Positions 1-8,061 of a stretch of 64,000 bases of DNA are shown in pieces. The notes under the pieces were generated by a model. The model was not told the origin of the DNA. It worked only from the letters and a program-made list of their open reading frames with translations, and made no database searches. The stretch lies in NCBI GenBank assembly GCA_902794125.1, contig CADBFX010000012.1:1-64000 (forward strand), read 5' to 3'. A program made the translations under genes and the position numbers. The DNA comes from an uncultured Elusimicrobium sp. (GTDB lineage Bacteria; Elusimicrobiota; Elusimicrobia; Elusimicrobiales; Elusimicrobiaceae). Position 1 is the stretch's first letter. The number at the start of each line of letters is the position of its first letter.

Positions 1-1
1 A

Positions 2-1825
2 GATATTAAAAAAATCGCAACAGATTTTAATAAAGCCTACAAAAATATTAAAAAACGTATTGTTATTTGCGGCGGGACCGGTTGTATTGCCGGCGGTTCG
101 TTAAAAGTATATGAAACTTTCCAAAAAGAAATGGCTGCCCGTAACATTGCCTGCAGCCTTAAAATTTCGGAAGGTTGTCGCGAAAATTATTTAAGCTTAA
201 GCGGGTGCCGCGGATTTTGTGCACAAGGGCCGCTCGTGAGCGTAGGCGATATTTTCTATACAAAAGTAAAACCGGCGGATGTAGCGGAAATTGTTGAAAA
301 AACACTTTTAAAAGGCGAAGTGATTGACCGCTTGCTTTACCACAACCCGGCCAATAATCAAAAAGCCAAAACGGTAGATGATGTGCCGTTCTATGCCAAA
401 CAAGAACGTATTTTGTTGCACGATTGCGGCCGCATCAACCCGGAAGATATCAACGAATATATTGCTCACGGCGGTTATGCGCAAGCCAAACGCGCTTATA
501 CCGAAATGACCCCGGAAGAAATTTGCAAAGAAATGACCGAATCGGGCTTGCGCGGACGTGGCGGAGCCGGTTTTCCTACGGGTAAAAAATGGGAATTTGC
601 CCGCATTGAACCCGAAGGCAAAAAATATGTAATTTGTAATGCCGACGAAGGTGACCCGGGTGCTTTCATGGACCGTTCCGTCATGGAAGGAAACCCCAAC
701 GCCGTGTTGGAAGGCATGATGATTGCCGCACGTGCTATCGGTGCTGATGAAGGATATGTATATGTGCGTATGGAATACCCGCTTGCTATTGAACGCATCC
801 GCAAAGCTATTAAGCAAGCCGAAGAACTGGGGATTTTAGGCGAAAATATTTTCGGCTCCGGACTTAATTTTAAAATCAATGTAATGGAAGGCGCCGGCGC
901 GTTTGTGTGCGGCGAAGAAACAGCTTTAATTGCCTCTGTGGAAGGTAAACGCGGTATGCCCAAAGTAAAACCGCCGTTCCCGACACTGGCCACGGTTGCC
1001 AAAGTGTTTGAAATGGGTGCCAAAGAATTTAAGAAAATCGGTACATTATCCAGCCCCGGTACCAAGACGTTTGCCGTAACCGGACATATTGCCAATACCG
1101 GGCTTGTGGAAGTGCCGATGGGTACGACCTTGCGCCAAGTAATTAATGACGTAGCCGGTGGTACTACCAATGACGACGGTACGGTTAACCCCGACGCGTT
1201 TAAAGCGGCGCAGATTGGTGGTCCTTCGGGTGGTTGTTTAACGCGCGAGCATTTAGATTTGCCGTTAGATTATGATTCGTTAAAAGCCGCAGGCGCGATG
1301 GTAGGATCCGGCGGGCTCGTGGTCATGAACGACAAGACCTGTATGGTCAACGTAGCGCGCTTTTTCTTGGAATTTACCAAACGCGAATCGTGTGGTAAAT
1401 GCGTACCGTGCCGCGAGGGGACCGAACAGATGCTTTCTATGTTAAACGATATTGTAGAAGGCCGCGGAACGTTAAAAACGTTGGAAAATTTGGAAGATTT
1501 AGCCAAAGCCGTTCAGAAAGCATCGTTGTGCGCGTTGGGTAAAACAGCACCGAATCCGGTGCTTTCTACGTTGAAACACTTCCGGGATGAATACATTGCC
1601 CACGTGGTGGAAAAACGCTGCCCGGCCGGTGTATGTAAAGCACTTGCCCGGTTTGAAATTGACCCGGCCAAATGCAAAGGTTGCGGCATGTGCAAACGTG
1701 CTTGCCCGGTGCAAGCTATTAGCGGTACGGTAGGTAAACCGCATCAAATTGACCCCAAAAAATGTATTAAGTGCGGTAGTTGCAAACGTACCTGCAAATT
1801 TGGTGCCGTTACGACGGGTGCATAA
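2..1825 (+). CDS. hydB: NADH-binding subunit of [FeFe] hydrogenase (HydB/NuoF-like), 5'-partial
   Basis: Flavoprotein subunit that takes electrons from NADH through FMN and passes them to HydA. The open frame runs in from the window edge, so the first in-frame ATG (131) is not the start. Upstream of it are a CGGTGC pair and then SGCRGFC, the four cysteines of a thioredoxin-like [2Fe-2S] domain. About 607 residues are visible, near the usual HydB length of roughly 600-630. Next come GRGGAGFPTG (NADH/FMN site), CNADEGDPGAF, GAGAFVCGEETAL, ESCGKCVPC with a later SLCALG (the N3-type [4Fe-4S] site), and two C-terminal ferredoxin motifs, CKGCGMCKRACP and CIKCGSCKRTC. hydA follows 19 nt downstream in the same operon; hydC would be expected just upstream, outside the window. 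Family knowledge: HydABC enzymes often bifurcate between NADH and ferredoxin. That property is inferred, not shown. Confidence 0.93.
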   Translation, partial: DIKKIATDFNKAYKNIKKRIVICGGTGCIAGGSLKVYETFQKEMAARNIACSLKISEGCRENYLSLSGCRGFCAQGPLVSVGDIFYTKVKPADVAEIVEKTLLKGEVIDRLLYHNPANNQKAKTVDDVPFYAKQERILLHDCGRINPEDINEYIAHGGYAQAKRAYTEMTPEEICKEMTESGLRGRGGAGFPTGKKWEFARIEPEGKKYVICNADEGDPGAFMDRSVMEGNPNAVLEGMMIAARAIGADEGYVYVRMEYPLAIERIRKAIKQAEELGILGENIFGSGLNFKINVMEGAGAFVCGEETALIASVEGKRGMPKVKPPFPTLATVAKVFEMGAKEFKKIGTLSSPGTKTFAVTGHIANTGLVEVPMGTTLRQVINDVAGGTTNDDGTVNPDAFKAAQIGGPSGGCLTREHLDLPLDYDSLKAAGAMVGSGGLVVMNDKTCMVNVARFFLEFTKRESCGKCVPCREGTEQMLSMLNDIVEGRGTLKTLENLEDLAKAVQKASLCALGKTAPNPVLSTLKHFRDEYIAHVVEKRCPAGVCKALARFEIDPAKCKGCGMCKRACPVQAISGTVGKPHQIDPKKCIKCGSCKRTCKFGAVTTGA

Positions 1826-1844
1826 TCACGGGAGAGAGCATATT

Positions 1845-3578
1845 ATGGAAAACGAAAATTTTGTTACGATTGAAGGGAAAAAAGTTGCGATTGAAGGCGA
1901 ACGGAATCTGTTGGAACTTATTCGCAAAGCCAACTTTAACATTGTTACATTCTGCTATCACCCGGAACTAGCCGTTTATGGAGCGTGCCGGTTATGCTTG
2001 GTGGAAGTGGAAGGAATGGGGATTGTGGCTTCGTGTACCGTTGCTCCTAAGCCGGGCATGAAAGTGCGCGTGAACAGTGATGAAATCCGCAAACTTCGCC
2101 GCATCAATTTGGAACTCTTGTTGTCCTCCGGGAATCACAACTGCACGTTGTGCTCCAAATCCGGTAACTGCAAATTGCAGAAATTAGCCAAGGATATGGA
2201 TGTAACGGAAATCCGCTTCAAATCCAAAAAATTAGATAGCCACAAAGATGCTACGTCCCCCGCTTTGGTGCGTGACCATAGCAAATGTATTTTGTGCGGC
2301 AACTGCGTTCGTATCTGCAATGAAGTACAAGGAATCGGAGCGATTGACTTTGCGTTCCGCGGGTTCCGCTCTAAAATTGCCACAGCTTTTAATAAAGAAC
2401 TCGGCGAAAGCCACGAATGCGTGTCGTGCGGTCAGTGCGCCCGCGTATGTCCGACGGGTGCTTTGATGCCGAACTCTTCTGAAATTGAAGAAGTCTTTAA
2501 AGCTATTAACGACCCCAAAAAGAAAGTAGCCGTACATATCGCGCCGGCTGTGCGTGTGGGGTTGGGTGAAATTTTCGGTTTGCCGCAAGGCAAAAATATT
2601 GACGGTAAAATTGCTACCGCCCTTCGCATGTTAGGTTTTGATTATGTGTATGATACGGCATTTGCGGCCGATTTAACAATCGTGGAAGAAGCTACCGAAT
2701 TCTTGGAACGCTTCAAAAAAGGTACAAACTTACCGCAACTCACCAGCTGCTGCCCGGCGTGGGTAAACTATGTGGAAAAATTCACACCGGAATTTATTCC
2801 TAATTTGTCCACTGCTCGTTCGCCGATGCAGATGATGGGGCCCGTTATTAAGGCCGACTATGTGGACCGCGGCGGCAAACGCGAAGATTTGGTAGTTGTT
2901 GCCATTATGCCGTGCTCGGCTAAAAAATCGGAATGTAAACGCGGCGAGTTTTACGTGGACGGCAACCCGGATACGGATTATGTCGTCACCACCGTTGGCT
3001 TGGCACGCATGATTAAAGAAGCCGGCATCGACTTTGCCAATTTGGAAAACGAATGGTTTGATATGCCGTTTGGTACCAAAACAGGCGCGGGCGTGATTTT
3101 CGGTGTGTCCGGCGGTGTGATGGAAGCGGCGCTTCGCTATGCGTTAGCCGAACTAGACCCGCAAGGCGCGCGCAGTGTTAAATTTACCAGCTTGCGCGAA
3201 AACAGCACGTTCAAAGAAAAAGAAATTACGGTAGGCGATATTAAAATTCGTGTAGCCGTAGTGAGCGGACTTAAAAATGCACGCAAACTCTTGGACGATA
3301 TCAAAGCCGGTAAAAATAAATACGACTTTATTGAAGTGATGTCTTGCCAAGGCGGTTGTGTGGCCGGGGCCGGTCAGCCGCAATTTGAAGGCTGGAGCGC
3401 TCGCAAAAAACGGGCTGAGGGATTGTATCAGGAAGATACCGAACTGGCCTATAAATCGCAAGATAACAGCGGTGTAATGGCTTTGTATGGCCGTGTGTTT
3501 GATAAGATTGGCGGCAAAAGAGCTCACCAATTACTCCACACGCATTATACCGATAAAAAAGACAGAACCGGTAAATAA
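1845..3578 (+). CDS. hydA: [FeFe] hydrogenase catalytic subunit HydA
   Basis: Catalytic subunit that reduces protons to H2. I chose the ATG at 1845 because GGAGAG lies 8 nt upstream; the longer open frame starts inside hydB. The product is 577 residues, close to clostridial CpI. Order: N-terminal [2Fe-2S] domain (cysteines from about residue 37), His/Cys-ligated [4Fe-4S] domain (HNCTLC then C), two [4Fe-4S] motifs (CILCGNCVRIC, CVSCGQCARVCP), then the H-cluster domain. All three H-cluster signatures are present: TSCCPAW (about residues 300-306), MPCSAKKSE (about 355) and MSCQGGCVAGAG (about 499-510). Every ligand cysteine is there, so the enzyme looks intact. It is cytosolic, as no signal or Tat motif is seen. 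Partners are HydB just upstream and an expected HydC. No maturase gene (hydE/F/G) lies in the window. Confidence 0.96.
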   Translation: MENENFVTIEGKKVAIEGERNLLELIRKANFNIVTFCYHPELAVYGACRLCLVEVEGMGIVASCTVAPKPGMKVRVNSDEIRKLRRINLELLLSSGNHNCTLCSKSGNCKLQKLAKDMDVTEIRFKSKKLDSHKDATSPALVRDHSKCILCGNCVRICNEVQGIGAIDFAFRGFRSKIATAFNKELGESHECVSCGQCARVCPTGALMPNSSEIEEVFKAINDPKKKVAVHIAPAVRVGLGEIFGLPQGKNIDGKIATALRMLGFDYVYDTAFAADLTIVEEATEFLERFKKGTNLPQLTSCCPAWVNYVEKFTPEFIPNLSTARSPMQMMGPVIKADYVDRGGKREDLVVVAIMPCSAKKSECKRGEFYVDGNPDTDYVVTTVGLARMIKEAGIDFANLENEWFDMPFGTKTGAGVIFGVSGGVMEAALRYALAELDPQGARSVKFTSLRENSTFKEKEITVGDIKIRVAVVSGLKNARKLLDDIKAGKNKYDFIEVMSCQGGCVAGAGQPQFEGWSARKKRAEGLYQEDTELAYKSQDNSGVMALYGRVFDKIGGKRAHQLLHTHYTDKKDRTGK

Positions 3579-3601
3579 TTCGGCTCTGTAACATACTTTG
3601 A

Positions 3602-3632
3602 CGCGGGGGCTTTTAAATGCCTCCGCGTTTTT
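3602..3632 (+). terminator. Rho-independent terminator after hydA
   Basis: CGCGGGGGC pairs with GCCTCCGCG (one G-U pair) around an 8-nt loop and is followed by five T. It closes the hydrogenase operon 23 nt after the hydA stop. Confidence 0.85.
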
Positions 3633-3701
3633 GCGTGTTTTAGAGGATAAGGAATTGTAAAATTAAAAAAAATTTGTTATCTTGTTACCAAGAGGCATGC
3701 T

Positions 3702-4631
3702 ATGAAAAAAACGATTTTCTTTTTGGTGGCTTTTTCTTTCTTTGCAGCGGGTTGTTCGGATGAACAACGGGCTCTTATTCAGCAATTTTGGGGGCAAAAA
3801 TTTGGTGCGCAAACGCCCGTTACGCTTCCTCCGATAGAAGAGGAAGAAATTGTGGTGGGCGAAACCGTTCCGGAACAGACCCCGGAAGTCGCCCCGGCCC
3901 CGGCTCCCGCCCCGGCTCCGGCTCCTAAAAAAAGACGGGCTAAAGCGCCGACTTCTTTAGCTATAGAAGTGGAAGATGCAGCGATCCCGGCTTACTTATT
4001 TTTATCGGATACGTGCCCCTGGTGCCGTCGTTTAAAACAACAAAATTTTGCCACTAAATTCAACAATAAACACGGAGCGGACGTTAACTTAATGGAATAC
4101 GAAGTTAATTCCTCTGCCGGTATGCGTGAATATAGCAAAATGATACGGAAACATAAATTGCAAGGTGGGGTGCCGCTATTAATTATCGGTGATACGGTGT
4201 TGCAAGGATATTCCGATGATATGTTGTCCCGGGCGGACCAGGCCGTGCAAAAGGAACTTAAAAAATTAAATCGCACGTCAGGCGGTTCGGCCAAAGCGGC
4301 TAACCAACCGGCTGTACTTAGCATTATGATGGAAGACGAAGATATCAAAACGGCTGCGCCAGAAGCGGATGCCCAACAAATAAAACGTTATTTAACCCGC
4401 GTACAAGAAGATAACGGCGAGATGTTAGATTCCATGGGCCAAATGTTTAGCCCGGCTGTTCGTAACCAAGCGATGTTGATTGCTAATACGTATGAGGAAA
4501 AGTTAAGAGGTTTGGCCGCGAAAAGCAAGTCTTATAAAAATTTTGAACAAGCTGCCAAAAAAATAGAAGCTGAACAACAACAAGAAATAGATCAGCTGGT
4601 GCGCTTGAATATCAAACATATCCGCAAGTAA
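3702..4631 (+). CDS. Lipoprotein with thioredoxin/glutaredoxin-like CPWC domain
   Basis: Predicted envelope lipoprotein of 309 residues. The N-terminus is a lipoprotein signal with lipobox AAGC near residue 18. A linker rich in Pro-Ala follows (about residues 60-80), then a thioredoxin-fold segment with a CPWC redox motif (SDTCPWCRRLK, about residue 105) and the cis-Pro region GGVPLLIIGD expected for glutaredoxin-like proteins. The C-terminal 100 residues are charged, helical and probably coiled coil. SD AAGAGG precedes the ATG and strong terminators flank the gene, so it is probably monocistronic. Likely a thiol-disulfide exchange protein on the periplasmic side, but neither substrate nor direction of electron flow can be read from the sequence. 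No DsbB/DsbD-like partner is adjacent. Confidence 0.75.
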   Translation: MKKTIFFLVAFSFFAAGCSDEQRALIQQFWGQKFGAQTPVTLPPIEEEEIVVGETVPEQTPEVAPAPAPAPAPAPKKRRAKAPTSLAIEVEDAAIPAYLFLSDTCPWCRRLKQQNFATKFNNKHGADVNLMEYEVNSSAGMREYSKMIRKHKLQGGVPLLIIGDTVLQGYSDDMLSRADQAVQKELKKLNRTSGGSAKAANQPAVLSIMMEDEDIKTAAPEADAQQIKRYLTRVQEDNGEMLDSMGQMFSPAVRNQAMLIANTYEEKLRGLAAKSKSYKNFEQAAKKIEAEQQQEIDQLVRLNIKHIRK

Positions 4632-4651
4632 ACAAAACGAAATTTTTTAAA

Positions 4652-4679
4652 AACGGAAGCCATCACTTCCGTTTTTTTT
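4652..4679 (+). terminator. Rho-independent terminator
   Basis: AACGGAAG pairs with CTTCCGTT around a 6-nt loop and runs into a T tract. It ends the thioredoxin-fold lipoprotein transcript just before the promoter of the DMT permease. Confidence 0.88.
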
Positions 4680-4703
4680 ATTTCGTCTTATCTCCAAGTA
4701 AGA

Positions 4704-4709
4704 TACAAT
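4704..4709 (+). promoter_or_regulatory. -10 box of a predicted leaderless transcript (DMT permease)
   Basis: TACAAT ends exactly 6 nt before the ATG at 4716, so transcription should start at the A of the start codon. No Shine-Dalgarno is present and no good -35 is visible at 17 nt spacing. Shares its geometry with the -10 boxes at 13422, 13485, 26494 and 49198. Confidence 0.55.
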
Positions 4710-4715
4710 ATTATT

Positions 4716-5663
4716 ATGACCCGTTTAAAAGGTATTTTATGTGGCATTTTAACTTCTGCCACGTTTGGAATGATTCCGCTGTTTACATTGCCGCTAATGA
4801 AACAGGGGATGACTTTTTTGTCTATTTTGTTTTACCGGTTTTTGATTTCTTCCGTGCTTTTAGCCGGACTCATCTTTTTTAGCAAACAACGTTTCCGAGT
4901 TACGCGGAAAGAACTTTTTACCTTAATGTGGTTGAGTGTTTTATATACGGGATCCGCGTTATTTTTATTTTGGGGATATAATTATATGCCCAGTGGCGCG
5001 GCTACAACAATTGTGTTTTTATATCCTATTTTTGTAGCTATTATTATGGCCTGTTTTTTTGGCGAAAAAGCCTCTTTATCCACTTATACTGCGATTGTGC
5101 TTGCCGTGACGGGGGTGGCTTTATTGTCCGGGGCAGGCAGTACGCAAGGAGTGCAATTAAAAGGCGTGTTAATAGAAGTAATTTCGGCCCTTTCATATGC
5201 GCTTTATATTGTGGGGGTAAATCAATCGTGTGTCAAAAATATGGGTGCTTGGAAAATAACGTTTTATGTTTTTATGTTTGATACTATTACCTTTGCTCTC
5301 TGCGCCCAATGCACGGGCGGTTTGCAACGGATTCCGGACATTGGCGCAGGGATTTATTTATTCATCCTGGCGTTAGTGCCGACGGTGATTTCTAATTTGT
5401 CTTTGGTATATGCTATAAAATGGATAGGCTCTACGTTTTCTTCCATTTTGGGAGCGTTTGAACCGCTTACGGCTATGTGTATTGGTGTATGGGTATTTCA
5501 GGAACCGTTTACGGTGGGGCTTGCGTGGGGTTTGGTGCTCGTAATTAATGCAGTAAGTTTAATTATTTTTGCTCCGGCTATGCGGAAAGGGTACCGCCGG
5601 GGGAAGTTAGTGTATATTACCAAAATTAAAAAGAAACATCCGGGAATGATTCCGTATCACTAG
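4716..5663 (+). CDS. EamA/DMT-family transporter
   Basis: Integral membrane permease of the drug/metabolite transporter superfamily, 315 residues with about ten hydrophobic helices in two EamA-type halves. Typical DMT features include the repeated helix pattern GAATTIVFLYPIFVAIIMA in the first half and STFSSILGAFEPLTAM in the second. The substrate cannot be assigned; members export amino acids, metabolites or drugs. The C-terminal 30 residues are basic and probably cytoplasmic. The gene begins without a ribosome binding site, 6 nt after a TACAAT box, so a leaderless mRNA is likely. The pilin-like gene starts 10 nt after its stop and is probably co-transcribed. Confidence 0.85.
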   Translation: MTRLKGILCGILTSATFGMIPLFTLPLMKQGMTFLSILFYRFLISSVLLAGLIFFSKQRFRVTRKELFTLMWLSVLYTGSALFLFWGYNYMPSGAATTIVFLYPIFVAIIMACFFGEKASLSTYTAIVLAVTGVALLSGAGSTQGVQLKGVLIEVISALSYALYIVGVNQSCVKNMGAWKITFYVFMFDTITFALCAQCTGGLQRIPDIGAGIYLFILALVPTVISNLSLVYAIKWIGSTFSSILGAFEPLTAMCIGVWVFQEPFTVGLAWGLVLVINAVSLIIFAPAMRKGYRRGKLVYITKIKKKHPGMIPYH

Positions 5664-5673
5664 GGGGAAAATA

Positions 5674-6096
5674 ATGCGCGGTTGGATAGTAATTTTAATT
5701 TTTTGTTTATGTATGTTTTTAGCATTAGGTAGCGTGATTGCGTGGCCGTTTTACCTGCAGCACCAGCGGCATATAAGAGGTGTGGATGCCGCGGAATTGG
5801 GAGCGGAGCTGGCATTTTCGGAGGATAAATATCAGGCGGCAACGGGCCATTACACGCCGGATTTTACGCAGTTGGGAAAAGTAATGGACCGGGAGCTCCC
5901 TTGCCCGGTAGAAGAAAACGGAACGAAACTGGTTTGTTCGGATTATACATATCAATTAGTAGCTGGGAACCGGCTGGTTGCCTTGCATAAAAAATCTTCC
6001 GCAAAATTTGTATTTGAGCTGGATACAGGGATTGTAGATTGTTCGCAAGCTCCCAATAAAGGGGAAAACGTATATGTATGTTCCTCTTTGGAATAA
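5674..6096 (+). CDS. Membrane-anchored type IV pilin-like protein without a prepilin cleavage site
   Basis: Small protein of 140 residues with one N-terminal membrane helix (about 3-25) and a periplasmic domain. The start follows a GGGGG-rich SD. The segment after the helix (an ELAFSEDKYQAATGHYTPDF stretch, then QLG) resembles the mature N-terminal region of elusimicrobial type IV pilins, which commonly carry a short YYxxxGxYTxDFxxL motif. A later TGIVDC...YVCSSL pair of cysteines resembles the pilin D-region. The GFTLIE prepilin peptidase motif is absent; the N-terminus is simply a hydrophobic anchor after MRG. It may therefore be an unprocessed pilin paralogue, a minor pilin-like decoy or assembly factor. 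No pilus assembly genes are nearby. The relationship is by eye only. Confidence 0.5.
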   Translation: MRGWIVILIFCLCMFLALGSVIAWPFYLQHQRHIRGVDAAELGAELAFSEDKYQAATGHYTPDFTQLGKVMDRELPCPVEENGTKLVCSDYTYQLVAGNRLVALHKKSSAKFVFELDTGIVDCSQAPNKGENVYVCSSLE

Positions 6097-6139
6097 AATT
6101 TGATAGGATAGAAGAAACCATTACAAAAGGAGATCTGCT

Positions 6140-6730
6140 ATGAAAAAAATATGGCTTGGTTTGTTAGTCGTTCCGTTTGTATTTGCCTGTTCTCCCAGCG
6201 TGAAACGGGTAGAAACGAACCTCGTTAAAGACGTAGGCGGTGGTTGGAACGATACCGACGCGCAAATGGTAGCCCAAGAAATGATTACCGATTGTTTAAA
6301 CGGCGGTTGGTACAATAAATACGTCACCCGCTATGCCAAAGAGCCGGTGGTGATCGTGGGAACGGTAGTTAACAATTCTATGGAACATATCAATACCGGT
6401 GTATTTATTGAAGAAATGCAACGGGCTCTTATTAATTCTGCCAAAGTAGATTTTGTGGCTTCTGCCAGTGAACGCGGCGAAGTTCGCACGGAACGCTTGG
6501 AACAAGACGAATTTGCTTCCGAGGCTACCCGCAAGGCTTTTGGCAAAGAAGTCGGAGCTGATTTTATGCTTAGCGGGGTATTGAACTCCGTCGTAGATAA
6601 ATCCGGCTCCAAATCATTGGTGTTCTACCAAGTTAATTTGAAATTGATTAACATTGAAACGAACCAAATCGTTTGGAACGGGCAAAAACAAATTAAAAAA
6701 TACGTAAAACGCAGTAAAGTTTCTTTCTAA
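6140..6730 (+). CDS. LpoB-like penicillin-binding protein activator lipoprotein
   Basis: Outer-membrane lipoprotein of the LpoB/YcfM family, 196 residues, with signal peptide and lipobox VFAC around residue 17. Family-typical segments are GGWNDTDAQMVAQEM, the strand KEPVVIVGTVVNNS, the helix IEEMQRALINS, then EVGADFMLSGVLNS and a C-terminal IETNQIVWNGQKQIKK. In enterobacteria LpoB reaches through the peptidoglycan to stimulate PBP1B. Here the possible partner in the window is the PBP1A at 47116-49191. SD AAGGAG precedes the ATG. First gene of a run of lipoprotein genes (LpoB, COG3014, LPP20-like, FKBP) with 10-14 nt gaps, so one operon is likely. Confidence 0.82.
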   Translation: MKKIWLGLLVVPFVFACSPSVKRVETNLVKDVGGGWNDTDAQMVAQEMITDCLNGGWYNKYVTRYAKEPVVIVGTVVNNSMEHINTGVFIEEMQRALINSAKVDFVASASERGEVRTERLEQDEFASEATRKAFGKEVGADFMLSGVLNSVVDKSGSKSLVFYQVNLKLINIETNQIVWNGQKQIKKYVKRSKVSF

Positions 6731-6740
6731 GGAATTATTT

Positions 6741-8051
6741 ATGAAGGCGCGCGTATACTGGTTGGGGCTAGTGTTGTTGTGCTCCGCGTGTGCGGCGCCT
6801 TCTTTGCGCTATAAAACGGAAGTGAATAAATTGGCGGCCGCTGGGAAATTTAAAGAAGCGGACGCTTTAGTGGTTTCCAAACAAAAAAAGATGTACGCCA
6901 ACCACGATTATGCACTGGTGTATTTAGACCGCGCCGCCTTATTGCACGACGCAGATGACCCGGTTCAAAGCGATCGACTGCTTGATTTAGCCCAACAACG
7001 TATCACGGACTTATATACAAAAAGCGTAACGGCCAGCGTCGGAAAAATATTAATCAATGATTTAACAACCCCTTATTATCCGGCCGCTTACGAACGTGCG
7101 CTAACCTGTTTTTACCGGGCTATGAATTTTTTGCAACGGGGTGACGTTATAGGGGCGGGCGTAGAAGCCCGCCGGGCCGTATTCTTTTTAGACCACTTGC
7201 GCGGCAGTAAAAAAAGCGGCTATAACGACGATCCATTTATTCAATATGTGGCTAGTTTGATTTTTGAATCGCTCGGGCAATTATCGGACGCACGTATTGC
7301 TCGCCAAAATGCGCTTAATGCATATGCCAACTTGGGCGGCAGTTTGAAAGTTTCGGCACCGGAATTCCACGTTCCCGGCAACGCTTCGGAATTTGGCGAA
7401 GTTATTATTTTCCATTATAACGGGCGCATTTCCTTGAAAAAAAACCAAACCACTCAAATAGCTTGGGACCGTGCTTTGACCCTCATTTCTACGGAGAGAG
7501 AATCCCGCTCCGGGATGGACCCGCAAGTAGCCAATGCGTTGGATGCTGGGTTTTTAGGGCATGCAATTACGCTGGCCTACCCGGTTTTGGAACCGCAAAC
7601 ATTTTTAATTGCTTCTTCGGCTGTGCAAGCAAACGGGCAACTATACCACTTACAAAAAGTGGCTGATTTTGCCGCCGCCGCCCGCATGGATTTAGATGAA
7701 AACTTACCCGGCATTTGGTTGCGCACCATTACGCGTGCTATTGCCAAACAAATTGCGGCAGAACAAGCACGCCAAGCTGTTAAATCGGCTACTAAAGACG
7801 ACAGCTGGGGTAATTTAGCGGGACTGGCTCTTAATATTTTTGGAGCTGCCACCGAAAAAGCTGATACCCGCCAATGGTTCACGCTGCCGGCGGAAGTTCA
7901 TATGACGCGAATTTTTGTTGCCCCGGGGCAACAGGATATCCGGTTACTCTTGCGTGACGGATATGGTAATATAGTAGGAGAGAAGGTTTTTGAGCAGGTG
8001 CAGGTAAAAAAAGGCGGGCGGGTATTTTTACATTTCCGCACAGCCTATTAA
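6741..8051 (+). CDS. COG3014-type lipoprotein with helical repeats
   Basis: Lipoprotein of 436 residues; signal peptide with lipobox CSAC near residue 18. The N-terminal half is helical and TPR-like: a KFKEADALV segment, a LDRAALLHDADD segment and a FYRAMNFLQRGD segment that includes an EARRAVFF helix. The C-terminal half is beta-rich, with GEVIIFHYNGR and the tail RDGYGNIVGEKVF. This matches the COG3014 family by eye, whose members are often encoded beside LpoB-like genes; its molecular role is not established. It starts 10 nt after the lpoB-like stop with SD AAGGAA and ends 10 nt before the next gene. An accessory role in cell-wall synthesis or outer-membrane lipoprotein assembly is inference from context only. 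Confidence 0.68.
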   Translation: MKARVYWLGLVLLCSACAAPSLRYKTEVNKLAAAGKFKEADALVVSKQKKMYANHDYALVYLDRAALLHDADDPVQSDRLLDLAQQRITDLYTKSVTASVGKILINDLTTPYYPAAYERALTCFYRAMNFLQRGDVIGAGVEARRAVFFLDHLRGSKKSGYNDDPFIQYVASLIFESLGQLSDARIARQNALNAYANLGGSLKVSAPEFHVPGNASEFGEVIIFHYNGRISLKKNQTTQIAWDRALTLISTERESRSGMDPQVANALDAGFLGHAITLAYPVLEPQTFLIASSAVQANGQLYHLQKVADFAAAARMDLDENLPGIWLRTITRAIAKQIAAEQARQAVKSATKDDSWGNLAGLALNIFGAATEKADTRQWFTLPAEVHMTRIFVAPGQQDIRLLLRDGYGNIVGEKVFEQVQVKKGGRVFLHFRTAY

Positions 8052-8061
8052 GGAGAAGATT

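Noticed and set aside
496-1170. Long antisense open frame over hydB
   Set aside because: The product is rich in Ser/Pro without any domain and sits opposite a strongly conserved gene; a codon-bias shadow.
131-1825. ATG at 131 as the start of hydB
   Set aside because: The frame is open to the window edge and the preceding residues hold a [2Fe-2S] cysteine pair typical of HydB.
1749-1844. Upstream start at 1749 for hydA
   Set aside because: It lies inside hydB in another frame; GGAGAG before ATG 1845 and family length support the later start.
3890-3930. Repeat tract in the thioredoxin-fold gene as a CRISPR or tandem repeat
   Set aside because: It is a coding Pro-Ala linker with no spacers.
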